A stretch of DNA of 64,000 nt from Rhodobacteraceae bacterium F11138 (lineage in GTDB: Bacteria > Pseudomonadota > Alphaproteobacteria > Rhodobacterales > Rhodobacteraceae), in assembly GCA_016521575.1 (NCBI GenBank), contig JAEKDP010000005.1, forward strand, positions 124,001 through 188,000, read 5' to 3'. Every line of letters begins with the position of its first letter. Position 1 is the first letter of the stretch. The notes below the pieces were generated by a model that was not told where the DNA came from, ran no database searches, and saw only the letters and a list, made by a program, of their open reading frames with translations. This document shows, piece by piece, positions 1 through 8,223 of this stretch. A program made the translations under genes and the position numbers.

Positions 1-405
1 CCGGATTTGCATGCGGCGCTGGCTTTGGCCGATCTTGTTTCGCTGAACGCGCCCCTGCGCCCGGAAACCCGTCACCTGATCGACGCAGCGGCGCTGGCCG
101 CCTTCAAGCCCGGTGCGATACTGGTGAATGTGGCCCGTGCCGGTCTTGTGGATGAAACCGCCCTGGCAAACGCTTTGCGCAGCGGGCAGCTGGCCGGTGC
201 GGGGCTGGATGTGGCATCCGCCGCGGCGGGGCAGGGCGGGTTGTTGGGATGCGATACCGTGGTTTTCACCCCGCATTTGGGCGGCACCACCGAAGCCGCC
301 TTGCGCCGTACCGCCACAGCCGCCGCCGACAACGTGATCGCGGCGCTGTCCGGCACCGTGCCCGATACCGCGATCAACCCCGAAGTCTGGAGTGTCCCCC
401 GATGA
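1..405 (+). CDS. D-isomer-specific 2-hydroxyacid dehydrogenase, C-terminal part (5' end outside window)
   Basis: The frame is open from base 1, so only the last 134 residues are seen. They carry the second half of the NAD-binding domain of this family: the signature around NVARAGLVDETAL, the loop AGAGLDV, and the catalytic His in TPHLGGTT. Enzymes of this family reduce 2-oxoacids or oxidise D-2-hydroxyacids with NAD(P) (SerA, glyoxylate/hydroxypyruvate reductase types); the substrate cannot be told without the N-terminal half. The stop overlaps the next start as ATGA, so it is translationally coupled to the hydrolase that follows and probably serves the same amino-acid or hydroxyacid route. 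Confidence 0.85.
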   Translation, partial: PDLHAALALADLVSLNAPLRPETRHLIDAAALAAFKPGAILVNVARAGLVDETALANALRSGQLAGAGLDVASAAAGQGGLLGCDTVVFTPHLGGTTEAALRRTATAAADNVIAALSGTVPDTAINPEVWSVPR

Positions 406-1694
406 TCCTTCCTGCCACTGGTGCCCTATCTTCCGCGGACACACCCGACAGGGTTATTGCCCGGACCATTCGCCGCGTCCTTGACCGGGTCAACGCGCTG
501 TCCGCGCCTGGCCCGGGCTGGACCCGACCGTCCTACAGCGATCTTGAAAGCCGCGCCCACAAGGTGATCGAAGAAGAGGCCGAGGCGCTGAAACTGGAAA
601 CCAGCCGCGATGCCGCCGGCAATTTCTTTGCCCGTCTGCCGGGACAGGACCGCACGGCGCCGGCACTTTTCGTCGGCTCGCATCTGGACACGGTCAGCCA
701 TGGGGGCGCCTATGACGGACAGGCAGGTGTCGCCGCTGCCCTGGCGCTGATCGCTGCCTGTCGCGCGTCAAAGATGCCGCCGCCCATGGATATCGTGCTG
801 ACAGTCACGCGGGCCGAAGAAAGTGTCTGGTTCCCGGTGTCCTATATCGGCTCGCGGGCGCATCTGGGCGCGCTGACGGCCGCCGAGATGAAAGCGCCGC
901 GCGCCGATACTGGCCAGAGCCTTGCCCATCACATGCGAGCGCAGGGGTTCGACCCTGACGCAGTGCTGGCCGCGCGCGCGCCCGACCCCGCCCGGTTTCT
1001 GGAATTTCACATCGAACAGGGCCCTGTCCTGCAGGAAGCTGGCGAAGCCTATGGTCTGGTGACCGCGATCCGGGGTGGGCTGCGCTATCGCGCGGCGCGG
1101 ATCACCGGACAATGGGCGCATTCCGGCGGCACACCGCGCGATCAGCGCGCGGATACGGTCGTGGCACTGGCCGATCTGGTGCTGGCCATGGATGGCGTCT
1201 GGGCGGATATGCTGGGACAGGGTGCGGACCTGACCGTGACCTTTGGCCGGGTCGATGGGGCGACCCCGGCCCATGCCATGGCCAAGGTTGCGGGGGAACT
1301 GGGATTTTGCCTTGATCTGCGGTCCCGCGATGTCGAGATGCTGGAGCGCGCCGACGATCATCTGCGCCGCGAAATGCGCCGGATCGAAACCACCCGTCCG
1401 GGCATCGTCTTTGATCTGGGTGCGCAAAGCCGCAGCCAGCCTGCGGTCATGTCCGGCGACATGCTTGACCGCATCGCACGCGGCGCCCGGCAGATCGGGG
1501 ACAGCCCGCGTCGCATGTTGTCAGGCGGTGGCCATGATGCGGCCGCCTTTGCGGTGGCCGGATGGGACAGCGCGATGATCTTCATTCGCAACTGGAACGG
1601 CAGCCATTGCCCCGAGGAAGGCATGGATGCGTCCGATCTTGAGCGTGCGGTCGGCGCTGTCTATGCGGCGGTGATGGCAGGGTGGATCCCATGA
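402..1694 (+). CDS. M20-family hydantoinase/carbamoylase-type amidohydrolase
   Basis: A 430-residue metal-dependent amidase related to N-carbamoyl-L-amino-acid hydrolase and allantoate amidohydrolase, about the usual length. Metal-ligand motifs are visible: GSHLDT near residue 92, GGAYDGQ near 101, the paired Glu of TRAEE near 139, FEFHIEQGP-like EFHIEQGP near 208, and a late WNGSHCPEEGMD His near 400. The ATG at 402 overlaps the previous stop (ATGA); an upstream extension of the frame to 249 would run inside the preceding gene and is rejected. Its neighbours are a 2-hydroxyacid dehydrogenase and a GntR regulator, which suggests breakdown of a carbamoylated or ureido compound. The exact substrate is not shown. 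Confidence 0.85.
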   Translation: MILPATGALSSADTPDRVIARTIRRVLDRVNALSAPGPGWTRPSYSDLESRAHKVIEEEAEALKLETSRDAAGNFFARLPGQDRTAPALFVGSHLDTVSHGGAYDGQAGVAAALALIAACRASKMPPPMDIVLTVTRAEESVWFPVSYIGSRAHLGALTAAEMKAPRADTGQSLAHHMRAQGFDPDAVLAARAPDPARFLEFHIEQGPVLQEAGEAYGLVTAIRGGLRYRAARITGQWAHSGGTPRDQRADTVVALADLVLAMDGVWADMLGQGADLTVTFGRVDGATPAHAMAKVAGELGFCLDLRSRDVEMLERADDHLRREMRRIETTRPGIVFDLGAQSRSQPAVMSGDMLDRIARGARQIGDSPRRMLSGGGHDAAAFAVAGWDSAMIFIRNWNGSHCPEEGMDASDLERAVGAVYAAVMAGWIP

Positions 1695-2326
1695 ACCAGG
1701 AAACACTCTCTCAAGCGGCGTATCGCAGGCTGCGTGAAGATATCGCCAGCCAGAAGATCGCGCCGAACTCGGCTTTTACGGAAATCGAACTGGCCCGTGC
1801 GCTGGATATCTCGCGCACACCGCTGCGCGCCGCGCTTTCCCGCCTGCAACGGGAGGGTGTGATCGAAAGACAAGCAGGCGCCACCGTCCTGGTCCGGGCG
1901 ATCACCGTCGACAAACTGCTTGAAATACTGCTGCTGCGAAAGGTGCTGGAACGGGCCGCGGCGGAACGCGTCGCCGAGCGTCGCGGGCTCACGCCAGAGC
2001 TGGAAGCCGTGCGCCGTGACACGTCGCGCCTGCTTGAAGGGACGCCGGATTTCGGTGAATTCTGGGACAAGGATGAAGCGTTCCATCTTGAAGTCGCCAA
2101 GGCGGCGGAATTGACGATCCTGCCGGTCATCCTGACGGAACAACGGGCGATCGTGCGGCGCTGTACCATCATTCGCACCCATACCCGTTTTGACGATCAG
2201 CTGCGCGAGCATCTGGATGTGCTGGACGCAATCGAAGCGCGCGACCCGGCAGCAGCCCGTGCCGCCATGTCGCTTCATTTCGACAATATGCGCACACGAT
2301 CCTTGGGCACGTTGCCCGGCCCCTGA
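1691..2326 (+). CDS. GntR-family (FCD-type) transcriptional regulator
   Basis: 211 residues. A winged helix-turn-helix fills residues 10-70 (AYRRLREDIASQ, then ELARALDISRTPLRAALSRL). The C-terminal part, from about residue 80, is an all-helical FCD-like ligand-binding domain with the expected Asp and His positions (DEAFHLEVAKAA, LREHLDVLDAIEARD). FCD regulators usually sense small organic acids made or used by the neighbouring enzymes. The ATG at 1691 overlaps the hydrolase stop as ATGA; a GTG at 1682 is also in frame but lies further inside that gene. It is the last gene of the operon and probably controls it. Confidence 0.85.
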   Translation: MNQETLSQAAYRRLREDIASQKIAPNSAFTEIELARALDISRTPLRAALSRLQREGVIERQAGATVLVRAITVDKLLEILLLRKVLERAAAERVAERRGLTPELEAVRRDTSRLLEGTPDFGEFWDKDEAFHLEVAKAAELTILPVILTEQRAIVRRCTIIRTHTRFDDQLREHLDVLDAIEARDPAAARAAMSLHFDNMRTRSLGTLPGP

Positions 2327-2744
2327 CGACCTTGGTCGATGCAGCCGGCCAACGTGTCCGCGCACGCCTTAGTATCGCCAAGGGCCTTGCCGCGCAGGCG
2401 GGGATGTCTGTGCGCTTGGACGTTCCATGGACCGGGGCCTTGCATCGGGAACAATGCGGCTGGCACAGGGAACGTCAAACCGATCTGCCACGTCACGTTT
2501 GACGGCGGCCCAGGTGTCAGCGGACAACCGATATCCATGCCAGAATTTCGGACAACCATCCGATCATCGCATTCTCATCGAGATGACCGGTTCATCCGCT
2601 TGTCCAGACCAACCAGCGGCGCCGATTCTGCGTGTGGATCATATTGGATGGCAACGGTCGTTTTCGGCGCGACATATATTCTGTTTGTTATCATAGGGTT
2701 CATGACGCGGAAGGGGTGGTGTGAATTTATATTGACTTGATATT
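2327..2744. other. Intergenic stretch with no convincing gene
   Basis: About 420 bases without a gene that can be supported. Several open frames cross it on both strands, but none has a ribosome-binding site or family motif. One minus-strand frame reads RLSADTWAAVKRDVADR, which resembles the start of small phage-type HTH proteins, so a gene remnant is possible but unproven. The right edge carries the promoter of the following operon. Confidence 0.5.
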
Positions 2745-2768
2745 TTAGTAACGTTACTAATTTGATGG
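2732..2768 (+). promoter_or_regulatory. Promoter with 16-bp palindromic operator
   Basis: TTGACT at 2732-2737 and TACTAA at 2755-2760 are separated by 17 bases and fit a sigma-70 promoter. A perfect 16-bp palindrome, TTAGTAACGTTACTAA (2745-2760), covers the spacer and the -10 box, so a bound dimer would block polymerase. The MarR-family gene inside the operon (5311) is the natural candidate. The expected start point is about 2767-2768, directly before the ATG at 2769, so the message may be leaderless. Confidence 0.65.
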
Positions 2769-4436
2769 ATGGATGGGAAACCTTTGACATATGACGTTGC
2801 GATCGTAGGGGCGGGGCCGGTTGGGCTGATGTTGGCCTGCGAGTTGGGGCAACACGGAATCTCTGTCGGCATCTTCGACGCCGGCAGCCCTGATAGCCCC
2901 GGACATCCGCGGGCCAACAACCAGTCCGCCCGGAGTATGGAATACTATCGACGGCTGGGCATCGTCGAGGAACTGCGCGCCAGCGGCTTGCCAGAGAACT
3001 ATCCGACCGACGCGACATATTTGGCGGGTTTCAACGGCATGGAAATTGCGCGGGTCTCTCTGCCGTCCAAGCAAGAGGCGCTGCGGGTTTGCCGCGCGGG
3101 GGATCCGGTGTGGAAGTCGGCCGAGCCGCAATTACGAACCAGTCAGCGATCACTGACCCCATTGTTGGCGCGCCGGTTGCGGGATTTCAAAACTGTCGAA
3201 TTGTTCGAGAATGTCGAGGTCACGCAGGTGACCGCCGGCGACGGCGTCCAACTGCGGTTGGACAACGATACCGGGGTGCAGGCACGGTTCTGCGTCGGCT
3301 GTGACGGTGCGCGCAGCATGGTGCGCAAAGCCATGGGAATTCGCCTGGGCGGCGAGGACGGGCTGGACATGGACTTCATGGGCGGTCGCATGATCGCCAG
3401 CTACTTTAGTTCGCCCAACCTTGTGTCGTTGACCGGCATGCAGCCGGCTTGGCAATATTGGGCGATCCTGCCGGACATTCGGGCAGTGATGGTGACACTG
3501 GACGGGGATGAAGAATTCATCCTGCACCGGCAATTGCCCAAAGGGCAGGAACCGGCGACCTATGAGCTGCAAGCCGATCTGGATCGTCTTTGCGGCCCCG
3601 GGGTCGAGGTCCAGATCTTCTCGTCCGCGGCCTGGCGTGCGGGGCAGGCGCTGGTGTCTTCCAGTTTTCGCGAAGGCCCGCTGATGATCGCAGGCGACAG
3701 TGCTCATCTGTTCACGCCGACCGGCGGGATGGGGCTGAACACCGGTATCGAGGATGCCATCAACCTGGCCTGGAAGCTGGCCGAAGTGGTCAAGGGGCGT
3801 GCCGGAGATACCCTGCTGGACAGTTATACCCAGGAACGGCGCAAGATTGCTTTGCGCAATACGGGATACGCACTGAAACTGGCCCGTGCGGTGGGTGAAT
3901 GCCCCGTCGCGCCGGCGATTGCTGATGCCGGACCCGAAGGCGACGCCGCCCGAATGGCTGCGCGCGAACATATCCTGAAATATGCGCGCAACGAGTTCGA
4001 ACATCCGGGCATCGGGCTGGGCGGGCGGTATGACGATTCCGCGCTGATCGTGCCCAATGGAACGCCGCCGGCGGATCATCCGATCAGCTATCAGCCCAGC
4101 ACCGTGCCGGGCGGGCGTTTGCCGCATGTCTGGCTGGATGACAACGAAAGCCTGCTCGATCTGGCCGGATACAGCTTTACGCTTGTTGATTTCGATGCCG
4201 CTTTGCCGGTATTGCCCGCGACCTGGTGCGAGAAGATGAGCGTTGCGGTGCATCGGCTGGACCGGGCGGATCTGGCCGGAGAGCTGGGCGCGCGCGCGGT
4301 CCTTGTCCGGCCGGATCAGATCATCGCCTGGCGTTGTACGGATGCGGGCGACGTGACCCGTGCCGAATTGGAAAATGCCTTGAACGTCGCGCGCGCAAGG
4401 CGTGTCGCCGACCACGCGCGGGAGATCGTCCAATGA
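2769..4436 (+). CDS. FAD-dependent aromatic monooxygenase (PheA/TfdB/MhpA type)
   Basis: 555 residues, the usual size of flavin hydroxylases that put oxygen on phenolic rings using NAD(P)H and O2. The three FAD/NAD(P)H fingerprints are present: GAGPVG at 14-19 in the N-terminal Rossmann fold, CDGARSMVR near 178-186, and AGDSAHLFTPTGGMGLNTG near 308-326. After about residue 400 comes the thioredoxin-like C-terminal domain typical of the phenol hydroxylase subgroup. It is the first gene of the operon and overlaps the next gene by ATGA. No Shine-Dalgarno sequence precedes the ATG, in line with a leaderless start. The ring substrate is not known. Confidence 0.85.
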   Translation: MDGKPLTYDVAIVGAGPVGLMLACELGQHGISVGIFDAGSPDSPGHPRANNQSARSMEYYRRLGIVEELRASGLPENYPTDATYLAGFNGMEIARVSLPSKQEALRVCRAGDPVWKSAEPQLRTSQRSLTPLLARRLRDFKTVELFENVEVTQVTAGDGVQLRLDNDTGVQARFCVGCDGARSMVRKAMGIRLGGEDGLDMDFMGGRMIASYFSSPNLVSLTGMQPAWQYWAILPDIRAVMVTLDGDEEFILHRQLPKGQEPATYELQADLDRLCGPGVEVQIFSSAAWRAGQALVSSSFREGPLMIAGDSAHLFTPTGGMGLNTGIEDAINLAWKLAEVVKGRAGDTLLDSYTQERRKIALRNTGYALKLARAVGECPVAPAIADAGPEGDAARMAAREHILKYARNEFEHPGIGLGGRYDDSALIVPNGTPPADHPISYQPSTVPGGRLPHVWLDDNESLLDLAGYSFTLVDFDAALPVLPATWCEKMSVAVHRLDRADLAGELGARAVLVRPDQIIAWRCTDAGDVTRAELENALNVARARRVADHAREIVQ

Positions 4437-4783
4437 TCGTGCGCTGTGGATATCTGCTTGGCTGTGTGCGTCCCCAGGCGCAGCCGGATTTTGACAATAC
4501 GCTTGTCGATGTTCTGCTGCCCGCGATCCGCGAGATGCCGGGGGTTGAGCGGGCCGAGGTGCATTTCGCCCAGGACGCAGAGCCGGGCGCGCCGGACATC
4601 CATGCAACCTTCATGATCCATTTTGCTGATGAAAAGGCGATGGAAACGGCGTTGTCTTCGCCTGAAAGACAGCGGATGCGTGAAAAATTCATCGCCATCC
4701 TGCCCGGTTTCGACGGCACCGTTGCGCATATCAATCATACGCTGCTGCCCCGGAACGAGCAGTCCGGCCTATGCCAAAACTAA
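4433..4783 (+). CDS. Small EthD-like dimeric alpha/beta-barrel protein
   Basis: 116 residues. The pattern of an N-terminal strand (IVRCGYLLGCV), a long helix, a His-containing strand and a final helix near EKFIAILPGFDG resembles the ferredoxin-like fold of EthD and related small proteins. These often act as accessory isomerases, cyclases or decarboxylases in aromatic pathways. The ATG at 4433 overlaps the monooxygenase stop (ATGA), so the two are probably made in fixed ratio. Family membership is a fold-level guess from sequence pattern; the reaction is unknown. Confidence 0.6.
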   Translation: MIVRCGYLLGCVRPQAQPDFDNTLVDVLLPAIREMPGVERAEVHFAQDAEPGAPDIHATFMIHFADEKAMETALSSPERQRMREKFIAILPGFDGTVAHINHTLLPRNEQSGLCQN

Positions 4784-4798
4784 CGAGGGAGAGGACGA

Positions 4799-5248
4799 AT
4801 GGACGATTTTGAGAAGTACAAGACGCTGGAAGACTACAAAGAGGCCGTGGACTCGGCGCTGGCTATCGTCGAAAAGCACTTTCTCGAAGAAAACCCCGAA
4901 CAGATCGACGAGGCGCTGCGCCTGTATTCCGAGGACGTCGAATGGCACGCGCCTGCCCGCAATCTGATTTATCGCGGCAAGCAGGAAATCCGCAAGATGT
5001 ACATGGCTCTGTTCTACGCGGCAGAGGGGCTTGAACTGACGCAGATGGAACGCTTTGCAACCCCAAGCCGGGTTGTGGACGACAGCCTGGTCACGTTCCG
5101 GATCGCCAATGACGATATTCAGAACTGCCCCTATCCGGTGGGGACCTATGTTAAGATGCGGCTGATCCATATTTTCCACGTGGAGAACGGGCTGATCACC
5201 CGTGAGAGCGGATACGAATGCTGGACCATAGACGAGTCCAAGGCGTAG
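4799..5248 (+). CDS. SnoaL/NTF2-like polyketide-cyclase-type protein
   Basis: 149 residues with the NTF2-like cone pattern: N-terminal helices up to about residue 45 (ALAIVEKHFLEENPEQIDEALRLY), then DVEWHAPARNLIYRGKQEIRKMY and four strands ending in FHVENGLITRESGYECW. Such proteins act as small-molecule isomerases, dehydratases or hydrolases, or bind ligands. A strong ribosome-binding site (gagggagagg) lies just before the ATG. It sits 15 bases after the EthD-like gene in the same operon, so it probably handles the product of the monooxygenase. No specific reaction can be assigned. Confidence 0.65.
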   Translation: MDDFEKYKTLEDYKEAVDSALAIVEKHFLEENPEQIDEALRLYSEDVEWHAPARNLIYRGKQEIRKMYMALFYAAEGLELTQMERFATPSRVVDDSLVTFRIANDDIQNCPYPVGTYVKMRLIHIFHVENGLITRESGYECWTIDESKA

Positions 5249-5310
5249 TTCTGTCTTCTTGGCGTCCGCCGGGTTAAAGGGTCTTGTGGAATGCGTGCGG
5301 GAGCAGGGAA

Positions 5311-5817
5311 ATGCATGATAACGGAGGCTCGGGCGGCGGCTTGAAGCAGGACGCGGAACGCCTGTGGCGTACGGACAATACGGCGCGTCTGTTTCTGCAC
5401 GCTTTCAATACCTTTGAAGAAAAGCTGCTGCTGCGCGCCGCCGCGGCGGGAGCCGGGGACATAAGACGGGTTCATCTCAATGTCTTGAGGCACATTGATG
5501 TCAAAGGCACCCGAATGGCCGACCTGGCGCAGCGCGCCGGCATCACCAACGGGGCAATGTCTCAGGCAGTTGCCTTGTGCCAACGGGACGGGCTTGTGGA
5601 AATCAAGACCGACCCCGACGACAAAAGGGCCCGGCGGGTATATTTCACGCCTGACGGTCTCACGCTTCTGGAAACGCTGCATCAGCTGTTTCTGGGCATC
5701 GAACAGGAAATCTCTGACATCGTCGGAGAGGACGGGTTTGCCGAGTTGAGACGATTGCTGGGGCTGCTCCAGCGGGATTTCAACGTATCGGCGGGCGAAA
5801 TCAAAGCACGGGGCTGA
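5311..5817 (+). CDS. MarR-family transcriptional regulator
   Basis: 168 residues. The winged helix-turn-helix is clear: MADLAQRAGITNGAMSQAVA as the HTH (about residues 71-90) and KTDPDDKRARRVYFTPDG as the wing with its usual DxR pattern. MarR proteins are dimers released from DNA by a pathway compound, often an aromatic acid or its CoA ester. The ATG at 5311 follows gggag at good spacing; an in-frame TTG at 5284 lacks such a site. It lies inside the catabolic operon, so it likely controls it, and the 16-bp palindrome at 2745-2760 is the most probable operator. Confidence 0.85.
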   Translation: MHDNGGSGGGLKQDAERLWRTDNTARLFLHAFNTFEEKLLLRAAAAGAGDIRRVHLNVLRHIDVKGTRMADLAQRAGITNGAMSQAVALCQRDGLVEIKTDPDDKRARRVYFTPDGLTLLETLHQLFLGIEQEISDIVGEDGFAELRRLLGLLQRDFNVSAGEIKARG

Positions 5818-5852
5818 GATCATGCGCCCGTGCGGGATCGCAGGAGGGTGAC

Positions 5853-6740
5853 ATGAGCAGGATCTTTGCATATCGCGACGCAAACGGGTGGCGTCGGCCT
5901 TGTGTCCGGGCGGAAAACGGGCTGATCGCGATCGACGAAAGCTGGGCCGATCTTCTGGGCCGCATGTGCGGATCCGACCCTGTGGGGCCAACCCTGGGTC
6001 AGCCGCTGCCTGCTGGCACGAAAATCTGTGCGCCCATGCCCGAAGGCGGCACCCTTTACGCGATCGGTGTGAATTACGCCGACCATGTGCAGGCAGGCAT
6101 GAAGGTGATGCGCGAGATGGGGTTCCAAGATCCCGTAGCCGCCGCGCCCCGTCCGCTGTTCTTTACCAAACCGGCCGGGGCCTGCCTGGCTGACCCCGAT
6201 GCGCGCATCGCCCCGCCGCAGGGCTGCGAGGCGTTCGACGTCGAGGTCGAACTTTGCGCCGTGATCGGCAGATCGGGCAAGCATATTGCCGAGTCAGACG
6301 CGCTGGAGCATGTCGCCGGCTATTCCATCGCGCTGGATATGAGCGCGCGGGATTTTCAGATGTTGCCGGGCACCTTGTTCGGCGTCGATCTGTTTTCGGG
6401 CAAGGTCTTTGACGGCGCCTGCCCGATGGGTCCGGCGTTGTGTCCCGCGGCGCGGGTCGGGGATCCCGGTGCTTTGGCAATCGGCGTCGCGGTGAATGAT
6501 GCGACTTGGCAAGATTCGAACACAAATGGAATGATCCTGGCGCTGCCCGAGATCATCGCGGCGCTGTCGCGCCTGGTCACCCTGCGCCCGGGGGATGCCA
6601 TTCTTACCGGCACCCCTGCGGGCACCGGCTTTGAGAGCGGAAAGAAACTGAACAGCGGCGACAGGATTTCCGCCTGGATCGAGAATCTGGGCAGGCTGTC
6701 GGTCGAAGTAAAGCAACCGAGCGGCATCAAGACCGCATAG
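5853..6740 (+). CDS. Fumarylacetoacetate hydrolase (FAH) family enzyme
   Basis: 295 residues, near the usual length of the bacterial FAH family, which hydrolyses or decarboxylates acylpyruvates and other 1,3-dicarbonyl products of ring cleavage. Family landmarks are YAIGVNYADH (about 70), FDVEVELCAVIG with the metal-binding Glu residues (about 130), LDMSARDFQ, QDSNTNGMI and GDAILTGTPAGTG near residue 250. A strong aggaggg precedes the ATG by six bases. Inside the operon it would act after ring hydroxylation and opening, but no ring-cleaving dioxygenase is seen nearby. Which of the possible FAH reactions it carries out is open. Confidence 0.85.
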   Translation: MSRIFAYRDANGWRRPCVRAENGLIAIDESWADLLGRMCGSDPVGPTLGQPLPAGTKICAPMPEGGTLYAIGVNYADHVQAGMKVMREMGFQDPVAAAPRPLFFTKPAGACLADPDARIAPPQGCEAFDVEVELCAVIGRSGKHIAESDALEHVAGYSIALDMSARDFQMLPGTLFGVDLFSGKVFDGACPMGPALCPAARVGDPGALAIGVAVNDATWQDSNTNGMILALPEIIAALSRLVTLRPGDAILTGTPAGTGFESGKKLNSGDRISAWIENLGRLSVEVKQPSGIKTA

Positions 6741-6769
6741 ATCTGAATCCGATAGGGGAGGAGACTTAG

Positions 6770-7759
6770 ATGAAAAGAGTACTGACCGCGACGCTGGCCA
6801 TGGCGGCGTTCGTCACACCGGCCATTGCCCAGGAGAGCCACACGCTGAAACTGTCCACATTCCTGCCGCCCGGCAACGTGATGGCGCAGGAATTCGAACG
6901 ATGGGGGGCCGAACTGGCCGAAAAATCGGATGGCCGGCTGACCCTGGAGATTTTCAACGCGGCCCAGATGGGTCCGCCGCCGCAACAATATGACCTGGTG
7001 CGCAAGGGCGTCGCCGATATTTCATACGCGCTGCACGGTTTTACCCCGGGCCGCTTTCCATTGACCGAACTTGCCTATCTGCCGAATCTTTTCAGCAGTG
7101 CGGAACAGGGCAGTCGGGCGCTGTCGGCCATGGTGCCTGAATATCTTGCGGATGAGCATCGCGGCACCAGGTTGCTGTATATCGTTGCCGCGCCACCGAT
7201 CGGTATTCTGACCAAGGATGTCAGGATTGACAGCGCCGAGGCGCTGAAAGGTCTGCGTATCCGGCATCCTGGCTCGGTCATCGCCGCAAGCCTGACCGCC
7301 GCGGGCGCAGCGCCGGCCGCAGTCCCGCCGGGCGAGATGGGCGATGCGCTGGACAAGGGTGTGATCGACGGTATCGCCACCACGGTCGAGGCCGCCGCCG
7401 CGTTCAACTTTGCCGACATGATCGGCTACAAGAACGATCTGAATATCGGCACCGGCACCTTCAGTCTGGTGATGAACCCCGACAGCTATGCATCTCTGCC
7501 CGAGGATCTGCAGAAGCTTATCGACGACACAACCGGGGCCGCCGCATCCGAACGGGTCGGCCGGATCTATGACGATTCCGAAGCCAGCGCCTGGGCGGCG
7601 CACAAGGATCATATCGAAATCGTATCGATGTCCGAGGCCGAAACGGACGAACTGAATGCGGTTCTGGCTGATTTTGCCAACAGCATGATCGCCGATCTGG
7701 ATGCCAAGGGCCATCCGGCCAGCGCGTTTTACCAAGATCTCGCGGCGACGCTGGAATGA
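6770..7759 (+). CDS. TRAP transporter substrate-binding protein (DctP family)
   Basis: 329 residues. A signal peptide covers about residues 1-20 (MKRVLTATLAMAAFVTPAIA) and is followed by the DctP fold: LKLSTFLPPGNVMAQEF at the start, a lobe-crossing LRIRHPGSVIA near 160, and the conserved region VIDGIATTVEAAAAFNF near 200. It captures an organic acid in the periplasm and hands it to the membrane subunits encoded next. The start overlaps of dctQ and dctM show that the three are one unit. The ligand is probably the substrate of the surrounding catabolic operon; sequence alone does not show it. Confidence 0.9.
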   Translation: MKRVLTATLAMAAFVTPAIAQESHTLKLSTFLPPGNVMAQEFERWGAELAEKSDGRLTLEIFNAAQMGPPPQQYDLVRKGVADISYALHGFTPGRFPLTELAYLPNLFSSAEQGSRALSAMVPEYLADEHRGTRLLYIVAAPPIGILTKDVRIDSAEALKGLRIRHPGSVIAASLTAAGAAPAAVPPGEMGDALDKGVIDGIATTVEAAAAFNFADMIGYKNDLNIGTGTFSLVMNPDSYASLPEDLQKLIDDTTGAAASERVGRIYDDSEASAWAAHKDHIEIVSMSEAETDELNAVLADFANSMIADLDAKGHPASAFYQDLAATLE

Positions 7760-8223
7760 AGTCGCGCGCCATGAAATTCGTCAGCGCGGCCCCGGTCGCG
7801 CTGGCCTCTCTGGCGACGTTCGCGATGGCGTCGATCACACTGGTCGATGTGGTCATGCGCAACCTGTCGCTTGGCGCGGTGCCGGGATCCTATGAAATCG
7901 CGCGGGTCTGTCTGTGTGTGGCGATTTTTGCCTCGCTGGCCGAAGCCACCCGCAGAAAAGCGCATATCACAATCGACGTCATCGATACGATGGTCCCGGG
8001 ACATCTGGTCCGTTGGTTCAAACGGCTGGCATCCCTGGCGCTGGCGGTCTTCGTGCTGCTGCTGTTCAAGGCGGGCTGGCATCAGGCGCGGGATGCGTTC
8101 GAATATGGCGATCTGACGCCCGATCTGCGCTGGCCGCTGATCGTGTTCTGGGGGCCGATCCTGACCGGGCTGGCCGCAACCGCCCTGGTCGCCGTTCTGC
8201 AGATTTTCCGGAGGTCGAAATGA
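7756..8223 (+). CDS. TRAP transporter small permease (DctQ family)
   Basis: 155 residues with about four membrane helices (roughly 10-30, 48-68, 90-110 and 130-150), as expected of the small TRAP subunit that joins the binding protein to the large permease. The sequence RKAHITIDVIDTM between helices two and three matches the conserved loop of DctQ proteins. The ATG overlaps the dctP-type stop by ATGA and its own stop overlaps the next start in the same way. Confidence 0.85.
   Translation: MKSRAMKFVSAAPVALASLATFAMASITLVDVVMRNLSLGAVPGSYEIARVCLCVAIFASLAEATRRKAHITIDVIDTMVPGHLVRWFKRLASLALAVFVLLLFKAGWHQARDAFEYGDLTPDLRWPLIVFWGPILTGLAATALVAVLQIFRRSK

Noticed and set aside
249-401. Upstream extension of the carbamoylase frame
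   Set aside because: It lies within the dehydrogenase gene in another frame; the ATGA overlap at 402 gives the natural start.
2339-2740. Open frames of up to 133 codons in the 2327-2744 gap
   Set aside because: No ribosome-binding site, no family motif, odd composition. A possible HTH fragment on the minus strand (RLSADTWAAVKRD) was too short to call.
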